Under the pieces are notes generated by a model. The model saw only the letters and a list, made by a program, of their open reading frames with translations. It was not told the origin of the DNA and searched no databases. Positions 51,322-62,707 of a stretch of DNA of 64,000 bases are shown one piece after another. Both the position numbers and the translations under genes were made by a program. This DNA comes from Paragordius varius. Lineage: Eukaryota; Nematomorpha. Positions within the stretch are counted from its first letter, which is position 1; each line of letters begins with the position of its first letter. The stretch spans positions 2,232,001-2,296,000 of the forward strand of contig OZ176058.1 of NCBI GenBank assembly GCA_964247055.1, in the 5' to 3' direction.

Positions 51322-54300
51322 TCAACGAACGTTCCCAAGTAGGGTGGGAGAAGGTGTTCGAGACGAGGATGGTTCATGCTTTGTGGGGTTGTTTCTAGAC
51401 TTACTTGAATAATCCGCCGTGGAGGCATTTGATGGGTAATGGTGTCGAGAGCTTAAAGTTGTTGAGGATTTGCTAATAAATAAAAGATAAAAAAGATTAT
51501 TTATAAAAAAGGTCAACAAAGTATAAAAATATTTTTATACGAGTATATATGTGACTATAAAAAAATAGTTGAAACTATTTTTTTAATATTAAAAGTTTAA
51601 TATAGGTGCTATATAGTTAGTAAAACAAATGATTAAACAGAACTTATTATATTATATTTACTTAAAAAAATTGGACTTAAGGAGAATCGTAAACTGATCA
51701 TGTTCCTAAATAGACGTTCCTTGAACAAAATTTATAAGAAACTTTACAAAATAATTTAAAACTTTTTTTTTCGTATTTTAATAGGGTTAAGCATTAAAAA
51801 TTTTTAAAAAAGAAAAATCACAATTTATAACACTGGTACTTAATACATGGCCCCAAATAACTTATTTATGTACATATTTTTTTTATTTACTGAATCTGAA
51901 AATAAACAGTTATATCAAATATTTTGGCATTCTAAAAAAATATATTTGTGCGACCCTTCAAATTTTACATTAATTATTATGTAATAGATTTAAAAAAAAA
52001 CTTACAATTTTTTCTTGCTTCTTTCCTCATTGTCGTCTGAAGGATATTCTTCACGATGAATATCAGAGCGCCTTTTTGAATGTTTATGGCTTTTATTTCC
52101 GCTATGACTTGATTTGGTGAATTCATCAATTTTAACGACGTCTTCGTCATAATACTATAATAATAATAATAGAGTAAAAATTAAAATTATACCGACCTTA
52201 ATTTTTCAGTATCTTTGAGGCTGTTTTGATCATTTTTTGACCCTTTTAAATTTATATTTTAATTTTGGATATAATAACTTCTTATTATTCGTAAATTTTG
52301 GCTAAAATTCAAATTTTTATATTTTTAAGGCATAGTGGGTGCCGAAAAAATGTGTTGGTGTTAAACATACCTGTTTAAATGGCTAAAAAGGGAAGGAGAT
52401 AGTTTACATGAGTATTGTTGTCACCATATATGAGATTTTGAAATTTATTCGTTACATTTTTACACTTTTTAAAATTAAAAAAATTAATATTTACGAGTAA
52501 CTAAAAAGTAAACTATGGTTTAATTGATAGCCACTCACATTTAAAAAATTCTCCCGAGTGACGACGTTATAATGGGCTTAAAAAATTACACATTTACCAA
52601 ATTAATAAGAATTTTCTACCACATATGTTCTCACATAACAGAAAAAAACTAAAATAAAATTAATTAGTTAATTTTAAAAAATAATAAAAGTGCAAACAAT
52701 TATTGTACCCCAAAAGTAATTTATTAATCAACTATGTCCTTGATTGAATGTTTATAAGTATTTTGAATTCAAAAATAAAATTATTTATCCGTTTTAGGTT
52801 CTTTCATTTCAAAATTGCAGGTAAATATTTAAAATATTTTAAAGTAATTTATTTATAAGCCTAAAAAATATAAAATTTTGTTACCCTTGAATTAAATTTG
52901 GCAAGTTGTTTATCTTATAAAAACTTTTAACCGAATCATTAAATTTAAAACTTTTTAGTAACATCACAAAAGCAAATTTTTTTAAATCATTTTGCCATGT
53001 TGTTTTCTTCCTTATATTTCTTTTTTAAAACCTAAAATAAACTTTTATTAGCTTTGCTATACTTTTCCTTTACAAAAAAGCTGTTCTGATCAATATTTAA
53101 AGAAAATAAAATCTGATAGGTTTTGACATTTTTTTTCTTTTAAAAAAACTCTAAAATTTATAGACAGATTTTTAATTATTTAAAACCCTAATCAAAAGGT
53201 TTTGTGAGCATAATTTCTTACTCTTTTATGGGTTGTTTTGCCATGATGTTGTTTTTCCTTGTAATATTGATTGTAATTAAAAATTTAAGGTTAAATATTC
53301 TTGAAAAACTTTTATTAGTCTTTGGTTCGTTTTACCAACTCAAATTTTCACGTTTTTAAACATTAAATTGAAAATAAAGGGATTTTTTTACCCTTTTATG
53401 AGTTGTTTTGACATGATGTTGTTTTTCCTTGTAATAATGATTGTAATTTTAAAAATTTAAGGTTAAATATTCCTAAAAACCTATAAATTAGCCTTTGATT
53501 TGTTTTACAAAGACAAATTTTAAAGTTTAATTTAAATTAAAAATAACCCTTTTATGGGTTGTTTTGCCATGATGTTGTTTTTCCTTGTAATATTGATTGT
53601 AATCGCTGCCCTGTCCATTTTTTTGATCAGCGGCAATGGTATTATCATCTTCGTGTTCCAACAAATTATCATTGTAATAAAAATTATCTTTGGACGAAGT
53701 TTTATTATAATGTTGATGATGACGGGACGATTTGCTAAAACAATAAAATAATGTTAAAAATCTAAAATATTAATTAATTTTTTGACATAAATTTCAAACT
53801 AAAAATTATAGAGATTAGTTTTATGATATTAATATCATAAAATTATAAAAACTGGTTTTTGACAATTTTACAGCAGTTTAAAATTGGCAAAAATATTAAT
53901 ATTTGATAATTTGAAAGTTATGGAAATTTTTGACATATTTATACAGTAAAATTAAATAGAGAAATAAATATCGGTTTTTATGACATGACATACAATTGAA
54001 AATGCAAAATATTGATTGATGTTTTAACGTATTAAAATAATTTAATATTCATAAAAAAGAATATATGTTGTCCTGAAAAATATTATACGGTAGAATAATA
54101 AACTAAAGACCATAAATGTAGATTCATACATATTTTACAGTAAAATTAAAAAATATTGGTTATGTACAGAAGTTTTTTCAACAAATTTTATAAAGTTTTT
54201 CAAAAATTTCTTTCAAACACGCTTTTAAAACTTACTCTCTTGATTTTGGGCGATATTCATCATCAACATCATCGTGTTTATGGTCCATAAATCTTACATC

Positions 54301-57300
54301 CTCGTCAGCGTCAAATTGCTCATTTTTGCCATACTTTCTGGTTGTTGAAGAGCTGTTTTTATAACTTTCTCTGTCGCGATTTCTAGTTTTTGAGTCTCTT
54401 TCAGTGCCATATTTATCCTCTCTTGAACTGTGTTTATGATGGTGTTTGTGTGAACTACTGCTGTTCGTCCTTTTATATTCATCTCTGTTACTACCGTGTT
54501 TTTTTCGATCATATTCAATTTCATCTTCATTGTAGTAATTTTCAGATTTTATAGCTTTTTTGGCGGCCTGTGTGTTTGACAAGCTTTCAAGTTTTGTCCC
54601 GCTACTACGATTAGAGCCTAAATTTTTGTAAAGTAAAGTAAGTAGAAAATAATGGAGATATTACAATAAATGGTTATATGTAAAGTCGTGTAGACGAAAT
54701 TTTATGGATATCTTTTAAAAAAAATTTTCTTTAACTATAACATTTACAGTACAAATTCACCCCAAAAATAAATTATGTATTTTCGAATTAATATAACTTA
54801 TTATTAATATCAAATATATCTTTATGGCATAGTTTATTATTTTTTCAGTATTATTTTAATTTAAAACAAATTTATTTTTGCAATATATATATATATAAAT
54901 ATAGGTAATTTTTAATCTTAAAAATCATATATTTTAATTGAGAGTTAATTTAAATTATTCGAGGATGAATATGAATTGTTTAAGGGTAAATTTGAATTGT
55001 AAATGGTATACATACAGTCATGTATATGTAGAATTGACAGAAATTCGTTTTTAAATGATTATATAATTTGTTTTTAATTGTTTTAATGTTTGATATGTCA
55101 ACTTTCAACATGCGCATTTTTAAGCATTAAACTAAAAATAGCTTATTTATTTTGTAAAAAATTAAAAACAAAGTAAAATCAATTAAAAACGTATATCGGA
55201 CAATTCTAAACATACATGACTGTAAATGGCCAATACTTACTTACCCCCAATAATGGTTACAGGCGCAATCGTATTGCTCCCTTGATTAGACTGTGGGACA
55301 AAAAAGCCCGGGGGTGCCAGAGCGCCCTGCTGAGCAGCCAACGGGTGAATCGGATTTAGGGTGGCGGGAAACTTGTTGAGGGCCGCGGCGGCCGCCGCAT
55401 TCACAGCAGCTGTGTTCGCCGCGGCAGCTAGGGTGGCCGTTGCTATGGCAACCTCGGCGGCAACTGCCTCTTTGCCATATAAGAGTTCCTAGGGATATAC
55501 AGTAAAAGATAGTAAAAACAAAAAAGTAAATATATGGGTTTGTCCTATTTATATAGAGATGGTTAGTTGGAAATAGAAAGTAAATAATAATAATAATGGT
55601 TGTTAAATTCCGTAAAATGATAAACGAAAATTAATTTAAAGATAATTATTAACAGAAATTTTGACCGATATGTGACCCTTTGGTCAATAGTAATCGCAGA
55701 CTAGTTTCGTGCTTGTTAGCACGCATCACAACTATTTGACACGGGCGTTTCATATATCGATTTTGTTTTTATATCGAACTTTGCGATTTTGGTATAAATT
55801 CAGTCGGTTATACAAATTTAAATTAAATATAATTGACATTCATTTAAATTAAACTGAAAATTAAGACTTTAACTCTAATCCGTCATTTACCATTACAAAG
55901 AAAATGATAGTTGGTGTTTGTCAATAATCGAATTCGCAATTCTCATGCACAAAAATTAAAATATTTAATAAACCCACTTTTGTAGTTATAACAGCTTGTC
56001 TAACTTTCAAAAACCCAGTGTGTTGTTTCCCAGTGTTATGATCTTCAACCCGTGAAGGTGCATCATTTATAATGAGAAACGATCCACAAATCTCACAAAC
56101 TCGCATATGTCTTTCCATAGCCCGTGCGGTATCAGTTTCCTACAAAATGAATATTTTTATAAATTATCTTCAAGAATAAGGAATGGTAAAAAGAGAATAA
56201 TTAAAAAAAATATATTTTTGTAAGGAGCAAATACCGTAATTATACTTTAACACTTGGATACAACACATTAATTTTAGTCCTTCGATTCAAATTGGGGTAA
56301 TTAGATACCCCATAAAATTATATATTTCAAAAAATATGGAATATATTAAAACCATGGCAAAAGTTTGCACTCATATATTATTAATAAACCGAAATATAAT
56401 AAAATATTCACTCAAAAATATTTGATATTACTTATTCAGGGGTAAAAGCGAAAGGTAAAAATTTTGCCAACATCATATATGTACATAAGCTAAATATGAA
56501 AATAAAGCAAAATATCCCATTTTTCTGTTTAAACAAATGTTAAATGTGATTTTAATAAAAATCAAATCAAATTTTAGGCTAAGAATCAGGTAAACACGAT
56601 ATTTTATAAAATAAAAATAGCGCCTATATAGTTTGCGACGTAACTTTTTTTTCAAAGATTAAAATTAATTTAGATGTTTTGGTTTATTTATATAATTTTT
56701 ATTAATTATAAATCTAAATTGGAACCGTTTCTTTCAGTAGTTTTTTAAAAATATCAACTTAAATATTTTCTCGGGTAATAAAATACCCCAATTTAATCCA
56801 AAGTGTTAAAAAGATATTTGTAAAAAAAAATATAATGATATATTATTACTAAATAAGATATAAATAACAAAATATGTGATAAATAGCCCAATTACAATTT
56901 TGATTTTGTCGCGTTCAAAAGTCAAACGTTCCACTTCTTTGATTGTTTCACTAGCTTCATCAACCTTTCCCTCAGTTCCCAAAGCTTCAACCTAAATCAA
57001 ACAAAAATAATAAGTTTAAAACTAATAATAAAAAACTGTTAAAAAACAATGATTAAAATAAAATTAGTAAGAAGATTTACCTTTACTAAAAGTACATCAA
57101 TTTCGCCTTGAATAACTGCAATTTTGGCTTCATTCTCACGCGTCAACTGCTGAATCTAAATTAAACAAATGAATGCTTTTAAAAAATTAGAAAATTAAAG
57201 TATCAGAGAACGCTAAAAAGTATAAATTGAAAGCAATATATATATCAGGAGATATTTAAGAAGAAGAATTGTAAAAATGTATATGTTAAGTTTAAAAAAA

Positions 57301-58868
57301 CAAAGATGCTTTATTAACACTTAGATACAATACATTTTAATCCTACCACAGGGCTGTTTAAAATTAAATTCTTTAAAAAATATAAAGGGAATCAAAGCCA
57401 CGGCAAAATTTTGCGCTTATATAACATTAATAATCCGATATACATAAAAAAGTTATTCAAAAATAACTTGATATTACTTATTTTAAGGTAAAACAGAAAG
57501 TTAAAAATTTCGTCAACGTGACATGTGTCAAATTGTAAAAGCAAAAAATAATACAAAATAAACCGCTTTTTCTATTTTTATCAATGTTAAATATAATTTA
57601 AATAAAAAAATAGCTTTAGTTTTACCCTTAAAATTATATGAAAACGATATTTTGCAAAAAAATTTTAAAATAAAAATGGCGGCGAAGTAGTTTGACATGA
57701 AACTTTTTTTTCAAAACAAAATTTTATTTAAATATTTTGGCATATTTATATAATTTTTATTAGGATAGAAGCATAATTTAAATTGGGACATTTCCTTCAG
57801 TAGTTTTTAAATCATAAAATAAATATAGTCTCAGGTAATGAGATCCCCAATATGAATCGAAGTGTTAATATTTTTAAATAACTCAATTCGTTAACGAAAC
57901 CTGGCCAATATATTAAAATAATTGAAATTTTTTACTTTCACATTGTTTTGACTATCATTGACGGCTAAACGAGCATGACCACGCTTAATTTTACGATCAA
58001 CTTCGGCCAACGCGTTTTCCAGAAAGCGTAAAAAATCTTGTTCGTAGCCCATTTTCATATATCTACTGCTTTCCTTATACCTTTACAATGATAAAAATTG
58101 AATATTTGTTACAGTCGGAATATTTCGTATAAACATATTTATAAATATATTAAATAAAAGTCAAATAAATATAATAGGGTATAAACGAAAGAAACTTCTA
58201 ATATTTTGAACTATGCTCAAATCAACAGCAACAGGAGAGAGGGATATATCGCTTTAAGAAGTAGTTTAACACCAACCTGTATATATCCTGGTGACCAACT
58301 GATGTTTATATTTTTGTTTTGGAAGATTTGGTATAAAATAAATTTTTTAACTAATACAATATACCTCACATAATTTCAGTATGAATTAAGTATCATTCTC
58401 ATCATAATATCCCCTCTTAAGAAAGAACCGAATATTTTGTCTAAGTAAATTTGGAAAACGTATTAATAATATTTAACTAAAATATTATATATAAAATATT
58501 AAAATTATTAAAGGTATGTTAAAAAACCACGAGTATTTTGAGTAAAAAACAAATATAAAGTTTACTTTTTCTTCAAGGGCTCATCATGAATCTTTTCGCA
58601 AACACCTGCATATAATATATTTATGCATAAATATAATTCAAATGTTAAAAGATATTAATTTTTATTACTTACCCATATCAAACTTGGTATTGGTGAAAAC
58701 TTCATAAGGACAAAAATCAACCAAATAATATTTACACACCTAAAATTTAATAAACATAAAATATACAATATCGTCATCCCAATGAGTTTTCTTGACTTTG
58801 GCATCTGGGGGTAAATTTCTATCTCTTCCCATCAACTCATCAAGTTGTGCCGCAAGTATAGAAGCCAT
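51322..58868 (-). CDS. LUC7L3: LUC7L3-type U1 snRNP-associated splicing factor, complete, twelve exons
   Basis: LUC7 proteins bind U1 snRNP in the nucleus and stabilise 5' splice-site pairing. Minus-strand exons: 58868-58767, 58739-58673, 58605-58566, 58080-57942, 57155-57081, 56991-56896, 56139-55978, 55488-55245, 54617-54236, 53734-53548, 52154-52006, 51472-51322 (TGA); 597 residues, phases consistent throughout. Start: LDELMGRDRNLPPD, diagnostic of LUC7L3. Finger 1 (CCCH) is built from CKYYLVDFC and CEKIH; then GYEQDFLRFLENALAEVDRK and RGHARLAV; an exon 5-6 coiled coil (IQQLTRENEAKI...); finger 2 CEICGSFLIINDAPSRVEDH with GKQH. The family's Arg/Glu-Arg/Ser tail is here replaced by an Ala-rich exon 8 (EVAIATATLAAAANTAAV), a His/Ser/Arg/Asp-rich exon 9 and weakly RS-like exons 10-12. 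Introns contain several MITEs, and the first is only 27 nt. A poly(A) signal (AATAAA on minus) lies at 51214-51219. Confidence 0.95.
52985..53547 (-). repeat. Intronic array of LUC7L3 exon 10 end plus 5' splice site (array 5)
   Basis: The last 50-60 bases of exon 10 (minus strand: GGAAAAACAACATCATGGCA through AACCCATAAAAGGGT) recur downstream in the intron. On the plus strand the GGTTGTTTTGCCATGATG core is at 53555 (exon), 53400, 53230 and, decayed, about 52989. Spacing 155, 170 and about 240 bp. The donor GGGTTA-type context and part of the intron are carried along (AAAAATTTAAGGTTAAATAT). Confidence 0.8.
54736..55010. mobile_element. MITE family A, copy 4
   Basis: 275 bp in LUC7L3 intron 8. 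Left TATAACATTTACAGTACAAA, right TTTGAATTGTAAATGGTATA. The left minisatellite is reduced to one unit, the right has three. Directly followed by a family C element. Confidence 0.8.
55013..55224. mobile_element. MITE family C, copy 3
   Basis: 212 bp from TACAGTCATGTATATGTAGA to TAAACATACATGACTGTA. It starts two bases after the end of a family A element and lies 20 bases from the donor of LUC7L3 exon 8. Confidence 0.8.
56249..56811 (+). mobile_element. GGGGTA-type MITE in LUC7L3 intron 6
   Basis: 563 bp; begins TAACACTTGGATACAACACA with CAAATTGGGGTAATTAGATA and ends AATACCCCAATTTAATCCAA AGTGTTA. Same family as the copies that start each macrosatellite unit, in the same orientation. Confidence 0.85.
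57318..57870 (+). mobile_element. GGGGTA-type MITE in LUC7L3 intron 4
   Basis: About 553 bp; begins TAACACTTAGATACAATACA, has lost most of the left GGGGTA block, ends ATCCCCAATATGAATCGAAG TGTTA. Inside it reads AAAGCCACGGCAAAATTTTG like its relatives. Confidence 0.8.
58740..58766 (-). other. 27 nt intron of LUC7L3
   Basis: Between codons for DDDI and VCKYYL the sequence is 27 bases, GTATATTTTA at the start and ATTTTAG at the end, with an in-frame TAG. Removal restores the family alignment without gap (human has ESVCKYYL). It is 100 percent intron-like: canonical GT/AG, AT only apart from three G. Confidence 0.8.
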
Positions 58869-59930
58869 TTTGAAAGAGCAGGCGATAAATTTTGGAAATA
58901 ATGAATGTCCACAATTTAGTTGTAATATTTAATTTCGCATAAATTTAAACCTGAATCAAATATATTACAAACGCATTTTTTGCATATTTTAACTCCATAT
59001 TCAAAAAACAGTTTATTTTATTCGCTTTATCATTAAAGTATATAATTAGCTCTTTGATGAAATGGCTCAACTGCGATTTTATATGCTGTTGCCATATATA
59101 AAGATTATTAATTAGCTAAACTAATTTTAAAAAACAAAAATGCAACAGACGCGAAAATTTTCCCTTTGACTATTGATGACAAAATCGCCTAAAACACTCT
59201 TGTTGGTATATACGCACTGTACACAATTGCATAAAAAAATTAATCAAATAAATATATTCTGATAGAATATATCAGGATTATGGTGCTTTTTGTTTTCGCC
59301 CTTTTTCGCAATCAAAATTTTGACATAAAAATATATTTAAAAAATGCATATTTTTAGAAGAATTTTTAGCAAAAATCCATGGCATACTTCAAAAATTTAG
59401 GGCATATACAGTATAAAAAAACTTTTTGACATTATATAAAACATTTTTTTTTATAAAATTCAATAAAGTTAGTTGTATCGTTACAGAATTTTAATAAATT
59501 TAGTCTTTTAAATTTTGGTGAACCCCAACATTTTTCATTTGAATGTGTATAGGGAACTTTATTATGCTGGTAAGGAGATTCCCTAAGTTTAAACGCCGAA
59601 TATGTTTAAAAGGCATGCAATCATAAAACATTTACTTAATAATAATATATGATCAATGCAACAAGATCTCAACTATTATACTACAATAAAAGTTTTTAAA
59701 CATATACCTATTTCGCCGTAAAATAGAATTATTAATATAAATATTTCTATTTTATTTTATTCTTAACTTTAATCTTAATGGTAATATAACTGTACAAAAT
59801 CAACCCAATACTAACACCTAACTGTTCAATAATAAATAATATAAATCTTCAAGCAACCCAGCATTAATAAACTTCGCCATATTAGAAATAAAAATATGAA
59901 ACAGTTAAAATTTAAGTTTGTCACTGACAA
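58869..59930. other. Region upstream of LUC7L3
   Basis: Expected promoter side of LUC7L3. No definite promoter element stands out. At 59255-59340 there is a short fragment related to the macrosatellite unit (ATATATCAGGATTATGGTGC). The remainder is AT-rich without recognisable features. Confidence 0.4.
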
Positions 59931-59934
59931 TATA

Positions 59935-60975
59935 GGATCTCTCAAAGCAAAAAGTCATCTCCAAGATCACAAACAAAAACATAGACATTTGTGACCTTTA
60001 AGAGACATGATACAATGATAGACGAAACGAAGTGATTAAAACTATAAATTATTTCATCAAGGCGATAAAACAAGACTAGAAAATATAGCATCTATAACCA
60101 GACATTCAAACAGAGTATTAGAACTTAGGTTAGTCATCAGTAAACATATATTTAGCGTAACATTAGTACGCTCCACAGAAAAATAGAACTCAATCTGACA
60201 AAAATGCTTTTTCGAAGCAGTTATTCAATATATACGAGATACCACCAGATAATATTGTGCTAATTTGTGGCTTTTTAAATAGACATGTTGGAGCCAAAAA
60301 CGATGATTATAAAAATGTTCATGCTAATAATGGTTATGACGTTTGAGATGATGAAAGAAGCAATACTTGATTTCGGCAATTCTTAAATTTAGTTTTAGCT
60401 AACACTTTCTTTACAAAACCAAATAAGGCGTTAATCACCTATCGAAGCAATGAAAATGAATCAATGATCAATGACGTCCTAATCAACCAAAAACACCGCG
60501 ATTGTATAAGGAAAATAAGGACTTATGTATGTGAAACACAACATTCTTTGATAGTAGCAGAACTGCAGATAAATAATAATAATAAAATAAAGTCCTAAAA
60601 GCAAAAATAAATAGTATGACCCTTTCCAAATCAGAGAAGATGAACCTCTTTCAAAATGAGATAGCCAATATAGATTTAGATAAAATAAGAGTGTCAAAAA
60701 TATAAGGACCCATTTAAAAAAGGGGGCAAAGTTTGCGGCAGAAAAAAGTATGGCAGTAGGCCACAAACGTTGGTGGTCAAATAAAATTTAATGTCACATA
60801 TCGAATAAATTTGAATTAATCAAAAAATGGAAAAAATCAGGCCTCGATAAAGATAAATTAGCTTATTTGGATTATAGAAAATATGTTAGTGAGTTGATTG
60901 ATGTCCAAAAGAACAAGAGGAGAAGAGAAATAGCTGATGAAATTTCAAGAGATACATTCAATTACACCTGACGAC
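59935..60975 (+). mobile_element. RTE-like LINE fragment, endonuclease domain only, decayed
   Basis: Plus-strand translation in pieces gives an APE-type endonuclease of the RTE/CFDP2 kind: IPPDNIVLICGFLNRHVGAK, then NNGYDV, FLNLVLANTFFTKPNKALIT, YRSNENESMINDVL and QHSLIVAELQI, in the order of that family (GDFNGHVG, GYG, ANT.F, TYRS...Q.DY, QHRLLVADL). After about 60780 a helical stretch KKWKKSGLDKDKLAYLDYRK fits the linker towards the reverse transcriptase, which is absent. At least four in-frame stops and the loss of the GDFN aspartate (here GFLN) show it is dead. The 3' side is cut off where the palindrome begins. Confidence 0.8.
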
Positions 60976-60984
60976 GTGAAACGA

Positions 60985-62705
60985 ACTTGGTCGGGGCTTG
61001 CTATCAGGTGATAAAAAAATTTAACATTAGACTTAAATCAAGCAAGAAAACTTTATTCGTAAGTGATAAAAAATCATATGATCAAAAACGAATAGAAGTT
61101 ACAAGTGTGGTAGCACACTTGACAGATTTTTAAATGAGGATTTATATTGCAAACTTTATTTATGTAATTTAGGTTTTATATGTAATTTAAACCTTTGGAA
61201 ATTATTTAAATTGTTTATTTGATAAATTTTGGCTAATTAATCTAAATTGGGTGGATACAAAAGAGGATTTTTTAGATAAACCTGCTAATTTAACAACAAT
61301 GCTAAAAAAATATGCTAAATATATCGATTCCGTGGACCTAACAAAAAATTGATTCTGGAAATTTTTTAAAATTTATAATCAAATATTAATCATGTGAAAT
61401 TTCAAATCTTTGTTTAATAAACGATTAATTTTACTCCACTATTAACTAATGTAAAGAATTTCAGCATAAATTTATTTCGAATGTAATGATAATCACTTAA
61501 AAATAATAAAATGTTATATTGTATAAACATCTTCCCCCCATTATATCAATGGACTCCTAATGAATAGTGTGGTAAAATAAAGAGTGTTATAGGGGCGAAT
61601 GTTTCATCAATTAAAACATTATTATCGGGCTCAATATTTAGAAAATCATATAATAATAAATAAGATACATGCTAGTGAGTTTGAAACTTCAAAAGATGCA
61701 TGTATTAATTATTTATCTTTTTGTGCCTTATTTCATAATTTTGGCTGAAAATGATCAAAATAATTTCCGTAAAATTTAAATTGGGTGGCAGAAAAATGTT
61801 ACATTCATAAGCAAAAGACTTGACTTAAGTGTTTTTTTATCACTGATCCTTTAAGTGTACACCTTCTGGCTTAAGTAAACTTGCTCAACTTGCCGCGCTT
61901 GACTTACAAGTCAAGTGCGACTTTTTCTTAACCCCACCCTATGTCTAGGAACTGTCAAAACTGCCTTTGAACATTGGCTCACACCACTCATCATGAAGTT
62001 TTTAAAAACAACTGACACGTATCTTATTTAATATTATAGAGTTTTCTAAATATTGAGCCTGGTAATATATTTTAGATTGATGAAACCATTCGCCCTTAAT
62101 ACATTTCCATTATTTTACCACACTGCTTATTTTGTTTGGATTCCAGTTGCAAATAAAATGGGAAAATGTTTATACAATATAACATATTATTATTTTTCAT
62201 TAATTATCAACATTGAATTCGAAATAAATTTATGATGAAATAAATTCTTTACATTTAAGAAATTTTCGAGAATTAATTTTTTTTGCTTTCACGAAATTGA
62301 TATATTTAGCATATTTTTATATGCCATGCTATTAAATATTAACAGAGCTTTTCAATAAATTTATCCTCTTTTGTATCCACTTAATTAATAGGTTAATAAG
62401 CCAAAATTTATCGATTTAACATTACATAGCATTAACAAAGGTTTTAATTACTTATAAAACCTAATTTTATACATAGATAGTTTCCAAAAATAATTTTATC
62501 CATATAAATCTGTCAAGTGTGCCCTACACCACACTTGCAAAATCTTTAAGTCTTATCTGATCATATGATTACCTCCGAATCAAGTTTTCTTGCTTGACTT
62601 AAGTCGTCCAATGTTAATTTTTTTTATCAAATGAAAGCAAACCATGATTTTGAAAACTTGCAAGTCAGGTCAAAAACTTTTTATCACCCCACCCACTATT
62701 ACAAA
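60985..62705. repeat. 1.7 kb palindrome with about 630 bp inverted arms
   Basis: Left arm about 60990-61625, right arm about 62075-62700, inverted to each other. Matching parts include GCAAGAAAACTT, GGTGGATACAAAAGAGGA, GCATATAAAAATATGCTAAA on the right arm's complement, and at the inner ends ATGAAACATTCGCCCCTATA versus ATGAAACCATTCGCCCTTAA. The spacer holds further inverted words (ACTTGACTTACAAGTCAAGT near 61899). The arms match about 22050-22600 of the macrosatellite unit. No open frame of note. Confidence 0.8.
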
Positions 62706-62707
62706 GT

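Noticed and set aside
53554-53751. Plus-strand hydrophobic open frame resembling a membrane protein
   Set aside because: Exact antisense of LUC7L3 exon 10 (His/Asn/Lys-rich), which explains the Ile/Val/Met-rich shadow.
55680-55760. GC-rich stretch with GTGCTTGTTAGCAC hairpin in LUC7L3 intron 7
   Set aside because: Possible repeat fragment, but a single copy with no second end or known motif, so not called.
60479-60766. Minus-strand hydrophobic open frame of 95 codons
   Set aside because: Antisense of the LINE endonuclease fragment, which has clear family motifs on the plus strand.
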